From the NCBI GenBank assembly GCA_020002185.1, contig CM034541.1:52046343-52110342 (forward strand): a stretch of DNA of 64,000 bases, given 5' to 3'. Position 1 is the stretch's first letter, and every line of letters begins with the position of its first letter. Below the pieces are notes generated by a model. The model saw nothing but the letters and a program-made list of their open reading frames with translations, searched no databases and was not told the origin of the DNA. The DNA is from Paraescarpia echinospica (Eukaryota > Annelida > Polychaeta > Sabellida > Siboglinidae). The translations under genes and the position numbers were made by a program. Positions 7,273 to 21,660 of this stretch are shown here, one piece after another.

Positions 7273-10200
7273 ACAAGTAACAATGAAAACATCCACACCG
7301 CAACACAACCGTCGAGAGATGTAAACAATGGTCGTTCACTTCAGGATATGGGATGTAGCCTACAAGTAACAATGAAAGCATCCACACCGCAACACAACCG
7401 TCGAGAGATGTAGACGATGGTCGTTCACTTCAGGATATGGGATGCAGCCTACAAGTAACAATGAAAGCATCCACACCGCAACACAACCGTCGAGAGATGT
7501 AGACGATGGTCGTTCACTTCAGGATATGGGATGCAGCCTACAAGTAACAATGAAAGCATCCACACCGCAACACAACCGTCGAGAGATGTAGACAATGGTC
7601 GTTCACTTCAGGATATGGGATGTAGCCTACAAGTAACAATGAAAGCATCCACACCGCAACACAACCGTCGAGAGACGTAGACAATGGTCGTTCACTTCAG
7701 GATATGGGATGTAGCCTACAAGTAACAATGAAAACATCCACACCGCAACACAACCGTCGAGAGATGTAAACAATGGTCGTTCACTTCAGGATATTGGATG
7801 TAGCCTACAAGTAACAATGAAAGCATCCACACCGCAACACAACCGTCGAGAGATGTAGACAATGGTCGTTCACTTCAGGATATGGGATGTAGCCTACAAG
7901 TAACAATGAAAGCATCCACACCGCAACACAACCATCGAGAGATGTAGACAATGGTCGTTTACTTCAGGATATGGGATGTAGCCTACAAGTAACAATGAAA
8001 GCATCCACACCGCAACACAACCGTCGAGAGATGTAGACAATGGTCGTTCACTTCAGGATATGGGATGTAGCCTACAAGTAACAATAAAAACATCCACACC
8101 GCAACACAACCGTCGAGAGATGTAGACAATGGTCGATCACTTCAGGATATGGGATGTAGCCTACAAGTAACAATGAAAATATCCACACCGCAACACAACC
8201 GTCGAGAGATGTAGACAATGGTCGTTCACTTCAGGATATGGGATGTAGCCTAGAAGTAACAATGAAAACATCCACACCGCAACACAACCGTCGAGAGATG
8301 TAGACAATGGTCGTTTACTTCAGGATATGGGATGTAGCCTACAAGTAACAATGAAAACATCCACACCACAACACAACCGTCGAGAGATGTAGACAATGGT
8401 CGTTCACTTCAGGATATGGGATGTAGCCTACAAGTAACAATGAAAGCATCCACACCGCAACACAACCGTCGAGAGATGTAGACAATGGTCGTTCACTTCA
8501 GGATATGGGATGTAGCCTACAAGTAACAATGAAAGCATCCACACCGCAACACAACCGTCGAGAGATGTAGACAATGGTCGTTCATTCCAGGATATGGAAT
8601 GTAGCCTACAAGTAACAATGAAAGCATCCACACCGCAACACAACCGTCGAGAGATGTAGACAATGGTCGTTCACTTCAGGATATGGGATGTAGCCTACAA
8701 GTAACAATGAAAGCATCCACACCGCAACACAACCGTCGAGAGATGCAGACAATGGTCGTTCACTTCAGGATATGGGATGTAGCCTACAAGTAACAATGAA
8801 AACATCCACACCGCAACACAACCGTCGAGAGATGTAGACAATGGTCATTCACTTCAGGATATGGGATGTAGCCTACAAGTAACAATGAAAGCATCCACAC
8901 CGCAATACAACCGTCGAGAGATGTAGACAATGGTCGTTCACTTAAGGATATTGGATGTAGCCTACAAGTAACAATGAGAGCATCCACACCGCAACACAAC
9001 CGTCGAGAGATGTAGACAATGGTCGTTCACTTCAGGATATGGGATGCAGCCTACAAGTAACAATGAAAACATCCACACCGCAACACAACCGTCGAGATAT
9101 GTAGACAATGGTCGTTCACTTCAGGATATTGGATGTAGCTTACAAGTAACAAATGAGAGCATCCACACTGCACAACCTCGTCGAGAGGATGTGGTGACAA
9201 TGGTCGTTCACTCAGGTTATGGATGTAGCCTTACAAGTAACAATGAAAAACATCCACACCGCAACACAACTCGTCGAGAGATGCAGACAATGGTCGTTCA
9301 CTCTGCGATATGGGATGTGTTTCCGCTAACAATGAAAACATCCACACCGCAACACAAACTCGTCGAGAGATGTGGTGATTTTCAATGGTCGTTCACTTCA
9401 GGATAGCGGGATGTAGCCTACAAGTAACAATGAAAACATCCACACCGCAACACAACCGTCGAGAGATGTAGACAATGGTCGTTCACTTCAGGATATGGGA
9501 TGTAGCCTACAAGTAACAATGAAATCATCCACACCGCAACACAACCGTCGAGAGATGTAAACAATGGTCGTTTACTTCAGGATATGGGATGTAGCCTACA
9601 AGTAACAATGAAAGCATCCACACCGCAACACAACCGTCGAGAGATGTAGACAATGGTCGTTTACTTCAGGATATGGGATGTAGCCTACAAGTAACAATGA
9701 AATCATCCACACCGCAACACAACCGTCGAGAGATGTAGACAATGGTCGTTCACTTCAGGATATGGGATGTAGCCTACAAGTAACAATGAAAGCATCCACA
9801 CCGCAACACAACCGTCGAGAGATGTAGACAATGGTCGTTCACTTCAGGATATGGGATGTAGCCTACAAGTAACAATGAAATCATCCACACCGCAACACAA
9901 CCGTCGAGAGATGTAGACAATGGTCGTTTACTTCAGGATATGGGATGTAGCCTACAAGTAACAATGAAATCATCCACACCGCAACACAACCGTCGAGAGA
10001 TGTAGACAATGGTCGTTCACTTCAGGATATGGGATGTAGCCTACAAGTAACAATGAAATCATCCACACCGCAACACAACCGTCGAGAGATGTAGACAATG
10101 GTCGTTTACTTCAGGATATGGGATGTAGCCTACAAGTAACAATGAAAGCATCCACACCGCAACACAACCGTCGAGAGATGTAGACAATGGTCGTTCACTT

Positions 10201-11620
10201 CAGGATATGGGATGTAGCCTACAAGTAACAATGAAAGCATCCACACCGCAACACAACCGTCGAGAGATGTAGACAATGGTCGTTCACTTCAGGATATGGG
10301 ATGTAGCCTACAAGTAACAATGAAAGCATCCACACCGCAACACAACCGTCGAGAGATGTAGACAATGGTCGTTCACTTCAGGATATGGGATGTAGCCTAC
10401 AAGTAACAATGAAAGCATCCACACCGCAACACAACCGTCGAGAGATGTAGACAATGGTCGTTTACTTCAGGATATGGGATGTAGCCTACAAGTAACAATG
10501 AAAACATTCACACCGCAACACAACCGTCGAGAGATGTAGACAATGGTCGTTCACTTAAGGATATGGGATGTAGCCTACAAGTAACAATGAAAGCATCCAC
10601 ACCGCAACACAACCGTCGAGAGATGTAGACAATGGTCGTTTACTTCAGGATATGGGATGCAGCCTACAAGTAACAATGAAAGCATCCACACCGCAACACA
10701 ACCGTCGAGAGATGTAGACAATGGTCGTTCACTTCAGGATATGGGATGCAGCCTACAAGTAACAATGAAAGCATCCACACCGCAACACAACCGTCGAGAG
10801 ATGTAGACAATGGTCGTTCACTTCAGGATATGGGATGTAGCCTACAAGTAACAATGAAAACATTCACACCGCAACACAACCGTCGAGAGATGTAGACAAT
10901 GGTCGTTCACTTCAGGATATGGGATGTAGCCTACAAGTAACAATGAAAGCATCACACCGCAACACAACCGTCGAGAGATGTAGACAATGGTCGTTCACTT
11001 CAGGATATGGGATGTAGCCTACAAGTAACAATGAAAGCATCCACACCGCAACACAACCGTCGAGAGATGTAGACAATGGTCGTTCACTTCAGGATATGGG
11101 ATGTAGCCTACAAGTAACAATGAAAGCATCCACACCGCAACACAACCGTCGAGAGATGTAGACAATGGTCGTTCACTTCAGGATATGGGATGCAGCCTAC
11201 AAGTAACAATGAAAGCATCCACACCGCAACACAACCGTCGAGAGATGTAGACAATGGTCGTTCACTTCAGGATATGGGATGTAGCCTACAAGTAACAATG
11301 AAAACATTCACACCGCAACACAACCGTCGAGAGATGTAGACAATGGTCGTTCACTTAAGGATATGGGATGTAGCCTACAAGTAACAATGAAAACATTCAC
11401 ACCGCAACACAACCGTCGAGAGATGTAGACAATGGTCGTTCACTTCAGGATATGGAATGCAGCCTACAAGTAACAATGAAAACATTCACACCGCAACACA
11501 ACCGTCGAGAGATGTAAACAATGGTCGTTCACTTCAGGATATGGGATGTAGCCTACAAGTAACAATGAAAGCACCCACACCGCAACACAACCGTCGAGAA
11601 ATGCAGACAATGGTCGTTCG
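7273..11620 (+). repeat. 89-bp minisatellite array, about 49 units
   Basis: The unit includes GATATGGGATGTAGCCTACA, AGTAACAATGAAAGCATCC and CACAACCGTCGAGAGATGTA. Period is 89 bp (for example 8428 to 8784 is four units). Units are >90% alike except for a run of indel-bearing copies at about 9145-9410. Variants (GCATCC/ACATCC/TCATCC, GTAG/GCAG) are interspersed, as expected from unequal exchange. The left edge is the gap; the right edge is at about 11620. Reading frames across it are by-products. Confidence 0.95.
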
Positions 11621-11639
11621 CCATTAATGTGTTTGCGCA

Positions 11640-12545
11640 ATTTCCGAAAGATTAGTCAGTTGTTTGGGACACATTAAAACTGTGACAGGCTGTGTAGCAA
11701 ACTGAGTTCTACTTGACACAAACTAATCATGGAAGAGTGTAGCGATCCTTATTTGTGTCAAACCGAACGGCGCTTCTGTAGACTGCATGACTGCATGCTG
11801 GAGAAGCAGCGGCGGGCAATCAGTACATGGTCAAGAACTTTACATGTGATACCATCAATGCTGTTCCATGTAAGCTGGTGGATTATTTTACGAGGGAACC
11901 AGGAGCTGCCAATGCATAGATCGGACGAAGCGCAGAATTCGAGCAGACAGAGCCGAGAATTCCGCGGTGGGCGATGCGATCTGAATCTATTGAAACGTTA
12001 AAGTCTCCAATAACAATGGTCAGACCATGGCGGATGATGCGGGTGAAGCTGGCAATGAGATCGTCATGGAACTGATACTTTGTAGAGTCATCGTTCATCT
12101 CAGTTGGCGAATAGCAGACAATGAATGCCGTGTGTCCAGCTCTGTGGAGACAACGGGCGGAGAGAGGACGAGGCGAGACGGTATTCCAGGTGGTGAGAGC
12201 CTTTTAAAGATTGGTATCCATGGCCAATCCGACCCCAGACTAATGTTGTCCATCAGTTCTGCCAAACCAGATATAGTTGTAGCCACCACAAAGGGTTTAT
12301 CCTGAGTCGCAGAGACGTGTTTCCTGTAGTCCAGAGTTGTTGATTCTCAGATTGCTTAGTTCGCGTAATAGAAGCGGCAGGGCAGCACTATTGTTCAATG
12401 TCAGAATGTTCCATGTTGCGCATCGGATGCTGTGTCGAAAGTTGATTTTATTTGGGGCTGAGCTTAATCGTGGTCCAGTTCGGTCCAGGGGTCGTTGTCC
12501 GTTTGTCGTCAGTTTTGGTATATCAAGATAACTTTTCGTAGTAGG
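11640..12545 (-). pseudogene. LINE endonuclease relic
   Basis: On the minus strand, frames around 11883-12289 encode APE-type endonuclease motifs, including IVIGDFNVSID and a segment with LDTRHSLSAIRQL. The sequence is broken by stops and frame changes. It is probably the 5' part of a different LINE from the + strand element that follows. Confidence 0.6.
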
Positions 12546-12960
12546 TAGTGATTCACCAGGCCGGGTTACTAGCCGTGCGCCGACTAGTTGACTGGAAGGT
12601 TCGCTTCCTGTAGCGTGTTAAAGTGCCAGTGTTTGCGCCTAGTGGCTGCACCTATTAAGACTCTGCGTTTCAGTGTTTATTTTTAATAGTCTTAGACGTT
12701 TTACAGTACTGTAACTTCACGGACAGTTTTATGAATGTACAAAGACTCTACTTGACTGCTGGTTCGGCAAATGTTTATGACTTTTTATACGTTTTGACTA
12801 CATTTCCTGTGATACTGTCATACTGATTCGGTCAGCCGTGACCGCTGCAGCCAGAACAATGTGCCGACCAAGTATGACTACATGACACTACAGCAGCAGT
12901 AGAACACAGCATGATCAGGTACACAGCCAGTCAATTGCTTTGTTTCCCTTTCCTGTGATT
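12546..12960. other. No gene recognised
   Basis: Unique-looking sequence between two LINE remnants. It may include 5' UTR of the + strand LINE that follows. No splice-supported or conserved frame is seen. Confidence 0.4.
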
Positions 12961-14278
12961 TACGCGTGAACGCCAATACATGGAGGACACTAGTCAATCA
13001 CGGCATTGCCGCCAGGTTGCCTACGAGACGCGGCTGCCGAGGCGGCCCTTGCAAACAACGAGCGATTGAACTTGTAGTTGCATGGACATCGACCATACCG
13101 CGGCCGGCCAGGCACACGCCATTGTACCAACAATTTAAGACGCATACGCATAAAACAATGGGACTCGCTCACTCCACACAATACTCCATCGGTCAAAGGG
13201 GCTCTGCGAAATGCTTGACGCAACGCCAGATCACTAGTTATATTGGGCCTCGTCAACGCCTGTTCCATTCGCAATAAAACAAACGTTTTATTGACCACGT
13301 CATTGACGCCAACCTTGATCTTGTGGCAATTACCGAGACCTGGCTCAGAACGGAAGAAAAGGACACGAAATCTGTGAAAGATTTAACACCGATCGGCTAC
13401 AATTTCGTGCATGCGCCCAGAAAGAACCGGCGAGGGGTGGCATTGGCTTCTTATACAGATCGATCTTTAAATTTACCGTCAACAACAACAAACAGCCGAT
13501 GCAATCATTATAATTTATGGACATCGATGTGTTGTCGCCCGCTACCTTTATGAAGCTGATCATCATATATCGCCAACCTTGGTCAAGCAAAAACAAACTC
13601 TCTCATGCCGATTTTCTTGCCGAGTTTGCATCCTTCGTGCCGTTTCGCGATGATCGGAGACTTCAACATTCACAGGGATAGACTGTCCGACTGCAATGTG
13701 AAGCACTTCATCAAGAGAATTGACGCCGTTAACGTAATCCAACACGGTCATGAGCCTACACACATCAATGGCCACACTAGCGATCTGATCTTCATACGGG
13801 AGGAGAACCACTGAGTTGTTTCCACCAAAACTTCGTCGCATCACTTTGATCATTTTTGGATCGAATGCGTTATCGACATCTTAAAGCCAAGTGTCCCTAC
13901 ATATAGGAAACAAATAACGTTTCGGAAATACACGAGAATTGACAAGCCGGCGTTTCGCGACGACATTGCAGCGTCGAAATTGGTCGCAATGCCCACTGAC
14001 AACGATGCAGATGAAGTTATCAGTGTATACAACACCATGTTGTCCGACCTCGTCCAGAAACACGCACCCTTACTGTCACGTCGTGTAGCTGTCCGCCCAC
14101 TGGTGCCCTGGTACAACGAGAAGCTGGCCGACGCCAAGAGAACACGACGACAACTCGAACGAACATGGCAATGCACACCCCATACTGTACATCGCGAAAT
14201 ATACAAGGCACAATGCGCATACGTCAAGAACCTAATCAATACTGCAAAATCGGACTACTTTGCATTCTAACTTGATCA

Positions 14279-14917
14279 ATGCGGTGGCAATTCAAGACGA
14301 CTGTACCGCTTGATGAACGGGCTCCTGCAGCGACGGAAATCCGCTCACTTACCACAAATAACGTTTCGGACGACAACACGCAAGAACTCGTTTCGGACAG
14401 ACAGATTAACGCAAATTCTGACGTAACTGATAAACGCATCCATCATACAAGTTGTCCAAAACATGCTGACGTCATCCCGTTACTAAAGAAGCTTAATCTG
14501 GACGTTGACAACTTGACACATTACAGACCCGTCTCGAATCTCCCTTTTGTCTCCAAGTTGCTTGAGAGACATGTCGCACGGTGCCTACTCGATCACGTAA
14601 CTGCGAACGACCTACTCGACCGGAACCAGTCGGCCTATCGACCATACCACTCAACTGAAACTGCTCTAGTGCTTGTACAGAATGACATTCTTCAGGCATT
14701 AGACCGGCGGTACGGGGTGATACTCGTACTACTCGATATGTCTGCTGCATTCGACACCGTCGACTACGACATTCTGATCTCGCGTCTAGAAAAACGGATC
14801 GGTGTGACTGGCTCCGCGTTAGAATGGGTCCGCTCATACTTGACCGATCGAACACAATCCGTGATAATACTAGGCGGTGCTTCCGACCATTTAAATATAG
14901 CTTTCGGTGTCCCCTAA
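14279..14917 (+). pseudogene. LINE-C reverse transcriptase, N-terminal half
   Basis: RT fingers and palm are clear: NLTHYRPVSNLPFVSKLLER, NQSAYRPYHSTETAL, and motif A as VLLDMSAAFDTVDYDIL. The frame ends in the conserved GVPQGS motif, where the Gln codon has become TAA (GVP-stop-GS). The protein continues in the same frame from 14918. Confidence 0.85.
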
Positions 14918-15792
14918 GGCTCAGCATTGGGGCATTGTTTTTCACCATCTACACGTCCCCAATCGGCGATATCATCAAACAACACAACTTGAACTATCAC
15001 ATGTACGCAGACAACACACAGCTGTACATAACATTTGACATCAGTGATGAAAAGGACAAACTGCATACAATCGAACACTGCGTCAACGACGTCCGCGCGT
15101 GGATGAACATCAATATACTGAAAGTCAATGAGAACAAAACAGTCGCGCTCGTCTTGTCATCACGCACCAACCAGAAGAAACACAACATCACCACGATAAA
15201 GATCGGCGACTGTGACATCACTCCTAGTCCGAGTGCCTACAACATCGGCGTTGTGTTTGACGTTGAAATGTCAATGGCACGTCACGTGCAACACGTATGT
15301 CGTACCGCATACTATCACCTGCGTAACATTGCTTCCATACGTTCGTGTCTATCGGAGAAAGCAGCGGCTCGAATAACACATTCACTGGTGATTTCGAGAC
15401 TCGACTACGGGAATGCTTTGCTGTTCGGCATCCCAGACGTTCTTATCTCTAATATACAGAGAGTGCAGAACTCAGCAGCTCGATTGGTAGTCGGCTGCAA
15501 CAGGCGAGAGCACATCACCCCGGTGCTAAAGAAGTTCCATTGGCTTCCGGTGAAACAGCGTATCGTGTACAAAATACTGCTGCTTTCGTTCCAAGCCCAA
15601 CATGGCATTGCACCAGCGCGTTCGCTACGTTCTGCCAACAACAACGACCTGCGTGTGCCGCCATTCAACAGCAGATACGGCGATCGCTCCTTCTCAGTTT
15701 CGGCCCCACGGATGTGGAACACTCTTCCGTTAGAATTAAAGACATTCACAGCGCTAGCCACATTCAAGCGACTTTTAAAAACTCACTTCTAA
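14918..15792 (+). pseudogene. LINE-C reverse transcriptase, C-terminal half
   Basis: The reading frame continues from the stop at motif B through the catalytic loop, here YADNTQLY in place of the usual YADD, so a catalytic Asp is changed to Asn. The C-terminal text typical of CR1/L2-like LINEs follows: SRLDYGNALLFGIP, LHWLPV-like FHWLPVKQRI, and PRMWNTLPLELK. The stop and the active-site change show that this copy is dead. Confidence 0.85.
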
Positions 15793-16110
15793 CGTGTAGC
15801 ATTCCATGTTTAGTTTAGTCTGCGATCTCGTACATGACATAGTTTAAAAAAAATATTATTATAATTTAACTAACTTATTTATGTCGTATGATGCACATAT
15901 TACGTCACGTATTAATTAATGTTATATCCTTTTGCCACATAATCTTATTGCCTATGCATTATCAACCACTGTTTTAGCAATTTATTTATTTTTATTATAA
16001 TGTATTTAACCTGCTAGTTTTAGTATTCATGTATTAATGTATTTAACGCCTCTGAATGGACTTTTGTCTAGATCTATGGCGCTCTACAAGTTGACTCATT
16101 ATTATTATTA

Positions 16111-16900
16111 TTATATTATTATAACTCACTGGGCATTGTTGCTCGGTGTTGTCCTTCACGTAAATGGATTGCCTTCCAAGGCTATATACGAGATCCATCT
16201 TCCCGTCAACAGTTCCCTTCTAACTGGGGCGGATGATCTCTGGCACAGAGTCAGACATCGTGATGTAGCTGATGGTGGAGACCAATATGGTCGTCGCCAG
16301 TACAAACATCCATCGTCCTGTTGACACGACTTGATCATTTACCCATGGTTAGGACCATTTAACCCATGGCTGGGCGTGTGGTTGGTGGTGACCGGTACGT
16401 ATCCCTACACCGAGGGCCCAGCGCCATGTACCGAGGGACCACATATCCTCCCCGTCAAGAATATACTGCCCAGACACTCAGTCCCGCCCTCCGTTTGCCT
16501 ACAGCCAAGTTATGCAAGCCCACGGGAAGCCCGCAGGTTGCATTACCCTACTGCAGTCACCAGGGTGCACTTGCCCATGTTACGAGCACATAAGTCGGAA
16601 GTGGAGATGTGGATTTTGGTGGGTAACATACACAGTGCATGCATCGATGACTTCAAGAATTGACTAACATATATTTTCCCTGGCATAGGCTATGCTGAGA
16701 TACTCAACTATTCTGGTGTGTACACCTCGACAGAAAGACGGGATTGTCTGTTTGAGAAACATTTCAATAAGATGAAAGTTAGCACACACATATTAAATCA
16801 TCTCATACCTAATCAATTAAATATCACTTGTTTTACGAACTTCTGTAATGAGTAAACAATGCCAGTAACTCGGACGAACATATAGTGAAACTATGTAATA
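16111..16900. other. No gene recognised
   Basis: Frames of 95-110 codons on both strands overlap each other and show no family motif. No repeat is visible apart from the (ATT)n tail at the left edge. Confidence 0.35.
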
Positions 16901-16904
16901 CCAC

Positions 16905-17125
16905 CACTGGTCACCGGAATGAAAGGGGTTGACCGAGGCTGGTCACCGGAATGAAAGGGGTTGACCGAGGCTGGTCACGGGAATGAAAGGGGTTGACCGA
17001 GGCTAGTCACTGGAATGGAAGAGGTTGACCGAGGCTGGTCAGCGGTATGGAAGGGGTTGACCGAGGCTGGTCACCGGAATGGAAGGTGTTGCCGAGGCTG
17101 GTTACCAGAATGGAAGGGGTTGATT
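16905..17125 (+). repeat. Short tandem repeat, about 32-34 bp, six to seven copies
   Basis: GGTCACCGGAATGAAAGGGG followed by TTGACCGAGGCT recurs with small changes (GAATGGAAGG, AGCGGTATGG). The copies lie just upstream of the coiled-coil exon. Confidence 0.85.
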
Positions 17126-17258
17126 ATGGTGATCCCAGAAAGGTACGAGTGACATCACGTATTGATTGACAATGTTGTTAAAAAAGTGTTGTCCCATTTG
17201 TTTGTTTACTAATGATGGTTCACATCATGAGTGCAACCATTCTGTGTTTGATTACAGA

Positions 17259-18042
17259 ATGTTTCCGATGAGGCGTTCAGCAGACCCAGGTGTAATGACG
17301 GAAGTGTCGAATAGTCCGTCGCAGACAGACGACGTGGAGTCTGGAGTGGAGCAGATCACTGCGACAGATTCCCACTCGGATACAGCCACGAATGCAGCTG
17401 ATTGTGGACCGGAGACCGACAAGAGTATGGCTGCTACCGTGCTACTGAGGCTGGAGTCGGGACGGGAGACGGGGGAGGAGTTGGGTCGGAGGATGCGGGA
17501 GTTGAATCAGGAGATACGGCAGGAGATGCGTGGGATGCGGCAAGAGATGCAGCAAGAGATGGGGCAGGAGATGCGTGGGATGCGGCAAGAGATGCGGCAA
17601 GAGATGCAGCAAGAGATGGGGCAGAAGATCGGAGAAGAAATGGTGCAGGAGATGGGGCGGAAGCTGCACGAGTTGGAGCAGGAGGTGGGGCTCGGGATGA
17701 AGGATATGCGACAAGAGATGAGGAGAGAGATGAAGGACATGCGGCTGGAAATGGGGAGCGAGATGAGTGAGATGAGGCAGGAGATGGGAAGCGAGATGCG
17801 GTTGGAGATGGGGATCGAGTTGAGTGAGATGAGGCAGGAGATGGGGACCGAGATGGGGCAGAAGATGCTACAGAAGATGGGTGCGCTGCGGCAGGAGGTG
17901 ATGGGTATGTTTACGGCGGTGCCGTCGAATGTGACAAACGTTGGTGCAGCTTCTGCGTCATCGAGTAATCTGGCGACTGCCCTGACTGTTTTCCCAACAG
18001 TGGAGAGTCTGCCCGAAGTAGTCATTGACCCCTCCGACACAG
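17259..18042 (+). CDS. Coiled-coil exon with repeated MRQEM units
   Basis: The exon is bounded by an acceptor TTTGATTACAG (AG at 17256-17257) and a perfect donor ACAG|GTAAGT (GT at 18043). ATG at 17259 opens 261 codons plus one base in frame. The frame also extends upstream to 17166 with a CPIC...HHECNH stretch, so an alternative start is possible. Residues from about 75 to 215 form a long, highly charged helix of Met/Arg/Gln/Glu repeats (MRQEM, MGQEM). It is encoded by a GAGATG-rich minisatellite at about 17500-17890. The flanks are Ser/Thr/Ala-rich. Function is unknown; it could be a host gene or a transposon ORF1. Confidence 0.5.
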
Positions 18043-18251
18043 GTAAGTTGCCGTCTTTGAATGCTTTGTTTCAATTAGTGCTGTTTTCCCCACCACACAC
18101 CAACAGTGTCTAGTGTCATCTATAGTCTGGAATAGTTTGTGAGTGAATAATTTATTTCGCAATTAAATGATACTAAAAGAAATAAATGAGATATGAAAGA
18201 CAGAAATATTACAATGCATGCAATTGCTGGTTGGCAGCAGAGCCGAGGCTG

Positions 18252-19710
<1,459 letters not shown>

Positions 19711-19713
19711 CTG

Positions 19714-20383
19714 GTGGCGAGGGCTGCTGCGGACGCCATTCCAATTGGGAGTAAGGAAATAGAGATTATGTACGGGATAGGCAAAATAGCTGCTACATAT
19801 ACTTTAAGAAGGCGAAAGGAACTTTGGAGCCAGGGGCTGGAGCGGGCACGGACTGATGGTGGAGGCTATGAAGGGTCAGCGGAACATGGCGAGACCAGTA
19901 ATGGCAATAACGAGGATCTTCAAGACTCTGCAAGAAAGGAGTTCATCGATGAACCGGTGCACCCCGCAGGCAAGGAGAAAGCTAAGCACGATAATCAGGC
20001 CACTCACCACTGTACACACTGAAACTGTCGGAAACTCGATGACAGTGCAACTCGAAAGCTGTGACACCTACACTCGAAAACAACTGCTAGGCCATTTTAC
20101 CATCAAAATAGAAACCAGTGCAAGAGAGCGGGACTCTGGTAGACAGCACTCCAGCGTCCTCAACGATCTTGACGTTTACTACTCCCTTCGAATCGAGATC
20201 TGGAAGACCCATGCTGCGCCCTCCCTCATATCCACGATCATACGTGACACGGCCAGAGTTCCCCGCACGCGCCTCGAGGAGCGCTATAAATACTGGTGTG
20301 GATTTGTCACCTCCTATGAGATCGTTGTGAGTAACGCAGACCGGATGGACGGCTACAGACCTCAGCTCCAGAAGAGGAGTTAA
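19714..20383 (+). other. Two overlapping unidentified reading frames
   Basis: Frames at 19714-20022 and 19856-20383 overlap in different registers. Neither shows a known motif or splice framing. The second (175 residues) is the longer. They may be a decayed element; I cannot choose between them. Confidence 0.2.
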
Positions 20384-20395
20384 CCAAAACCCTGA

Positions 20396-20670
20396 CACCG
20401 ATCATCAGAACTACTTCAAGCGCTGTAAGTTGCCGGATCCACCTTCTCGGCCATCATACAAAACGCTGACACCGATCAAGCTGAACTACTTCATGCGCTG
20501 TATGTTGCCGGATCCACCTTCTCGGCCATCATACAAAACCGTGACACCGATCAAGCTGAACTACTTCATGCTCTGTAAGTTGCCGGATCCACCTTCTCGG
20601 CCATCATACAAAACCCCTGACACTGATCAAGTTGAACTACTTCATGCGCTGTAAGTTGTCGGATCCATCA
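20396..20670 (+). repeat. 75-bp tandem repeat, about 3.5 copies
   Basis: GCCGGATCCACCTTCTCGGC, CATCATACAAAAC and GAACTACTTCATGCGCTGTA recur every 75 bp. The period is a multiple of three, so one frame (20430-20654) stays open and encodes LPDPPSRPSYKT repeats. No evidence shows that it is translated. Confidence 0.85.
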
Positions 20671-20809
20671 GGAGCTGCTCAACCAAGTTGTTTTGGTATC
20701 GACTGAAACTGTGACATCGGGGACCTGACGATAGTGGGCCTGACGTTGTAAATACTCAATCATTACAGTTGTAAAACGTTTGCGAAATGGCGCAGCTTTA
20801 GACATTTAT

Positions 20810-21320
20810 TACTTGACCGTGATTGTCTTTGATCGTAGCTCTACACACTTTCCATCAACTGACAGCTCCACTCATATATCATGGTGACGTAGAGAAAGCG
20901 TTCTTTCATACGGCATATGATGTTTACATAAAAACGAAGAAGGTACATACTCTTTGTAACGTTTTGACGTTCGTGATATTGCAAACAGATGGAATATTAA
21001 TAATTTCACTGTGACCTTGTTTCACCTTAGCTCCACGCTTACCATGTCCGCTAACAACTCCACGTCATACCACGTTTTGACGAGAGAAAATACGCTTTCG
21101 ATAACTATATGACACGTTCATTTTTTAGTTAACCATTGTAATGTTGTATTGTTAAAACATTGGCAGAAGAACACAATTTCGAAAATTAATCATTTGGCGG
21201 TGATCGTTTTTGACATTGGATGCACGCTTACTGCATCACTTGGTAGCTCTACGCATACCTCGTTTGGGAGAGGAGATTGTACTTTAACTGATATAACACT
21301 TCGGTGTGTGAAGAGAGGGG
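20810..21320 (+). repeat. Degenerate ~190-bp repeat, three copies
   Basis: Three blocks starting near 20815, 21010 and 21195 share the order GTGA-T..TTTGA, TAGCTCCAC/GCACGCTTAC, CCAC-CATAC, then a run before ATATGA. Similarity is modest but collinear. The flanking 21320-21660 holds nothing recognised. Confidence 0.45.
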
Positions 21321-21660
21321 GCATTTAAGTCGGTCCTTTCGGTAGTATAAAACATGTTTCTCTCTATACAGTTGAAAACCAGTTTCATGAATCTTGACTT
21401 TAGTCTCTCGACAAAGATGTGGTTAATCGGTTGTGTCTGTGTATGCATTCGGTCTATCACTTAATGTTTCAATTTGAAGATGTTGGTCTGATATCATATC
21501 CGCGTCTCTCTTCGATCTTATATCCTTCGAATATTCGAATTAGTGGCCATTTGCTGGCAGTGTATGGTCGATTAGAGAGTCGTCTTGCTCTAAGTTAAGT
21601 TTTGGGTGGGTAAACCTGATTTTCCGCCTTGCTCTTTATTGTGCATATAAGAATGTGTGG

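Larger units (their letters stand above)
12966..16110 (+). mobile_element. LINE-C, non-LTR retrotransposon of CR1/L2/Jockey type, decayed
   Basis: Endonuclease pieces (AITETWL at about 13321-13341; MIGDFNIHRD near 13650) precede a long RT region. A 3' tail follows with GGCGCTCTACAAG and an (ATT)n run at about 16090-16120. ORF integrity is lost in several places, including stops and frame changes in the endonuclease. Confidence 0.85.

Noticed and set aside
7273..9406. Open frames across the N gap and 89-bp array
   Set aside because: They depend on the N run or on repeat periodicity and show no protein family.
7273..11620. CRISPR-like array
   Set aside because: There are no unique spacers; the whole 89-bp unit repeats, and the DNA is eukaryotic.
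20430..20654. Repeat protein LPDPPSRPSYKT
   Set aside because: The 75-bp unit is a multiple of three, so the frame stays open by default; no start context, splice sites or conservation are seen.
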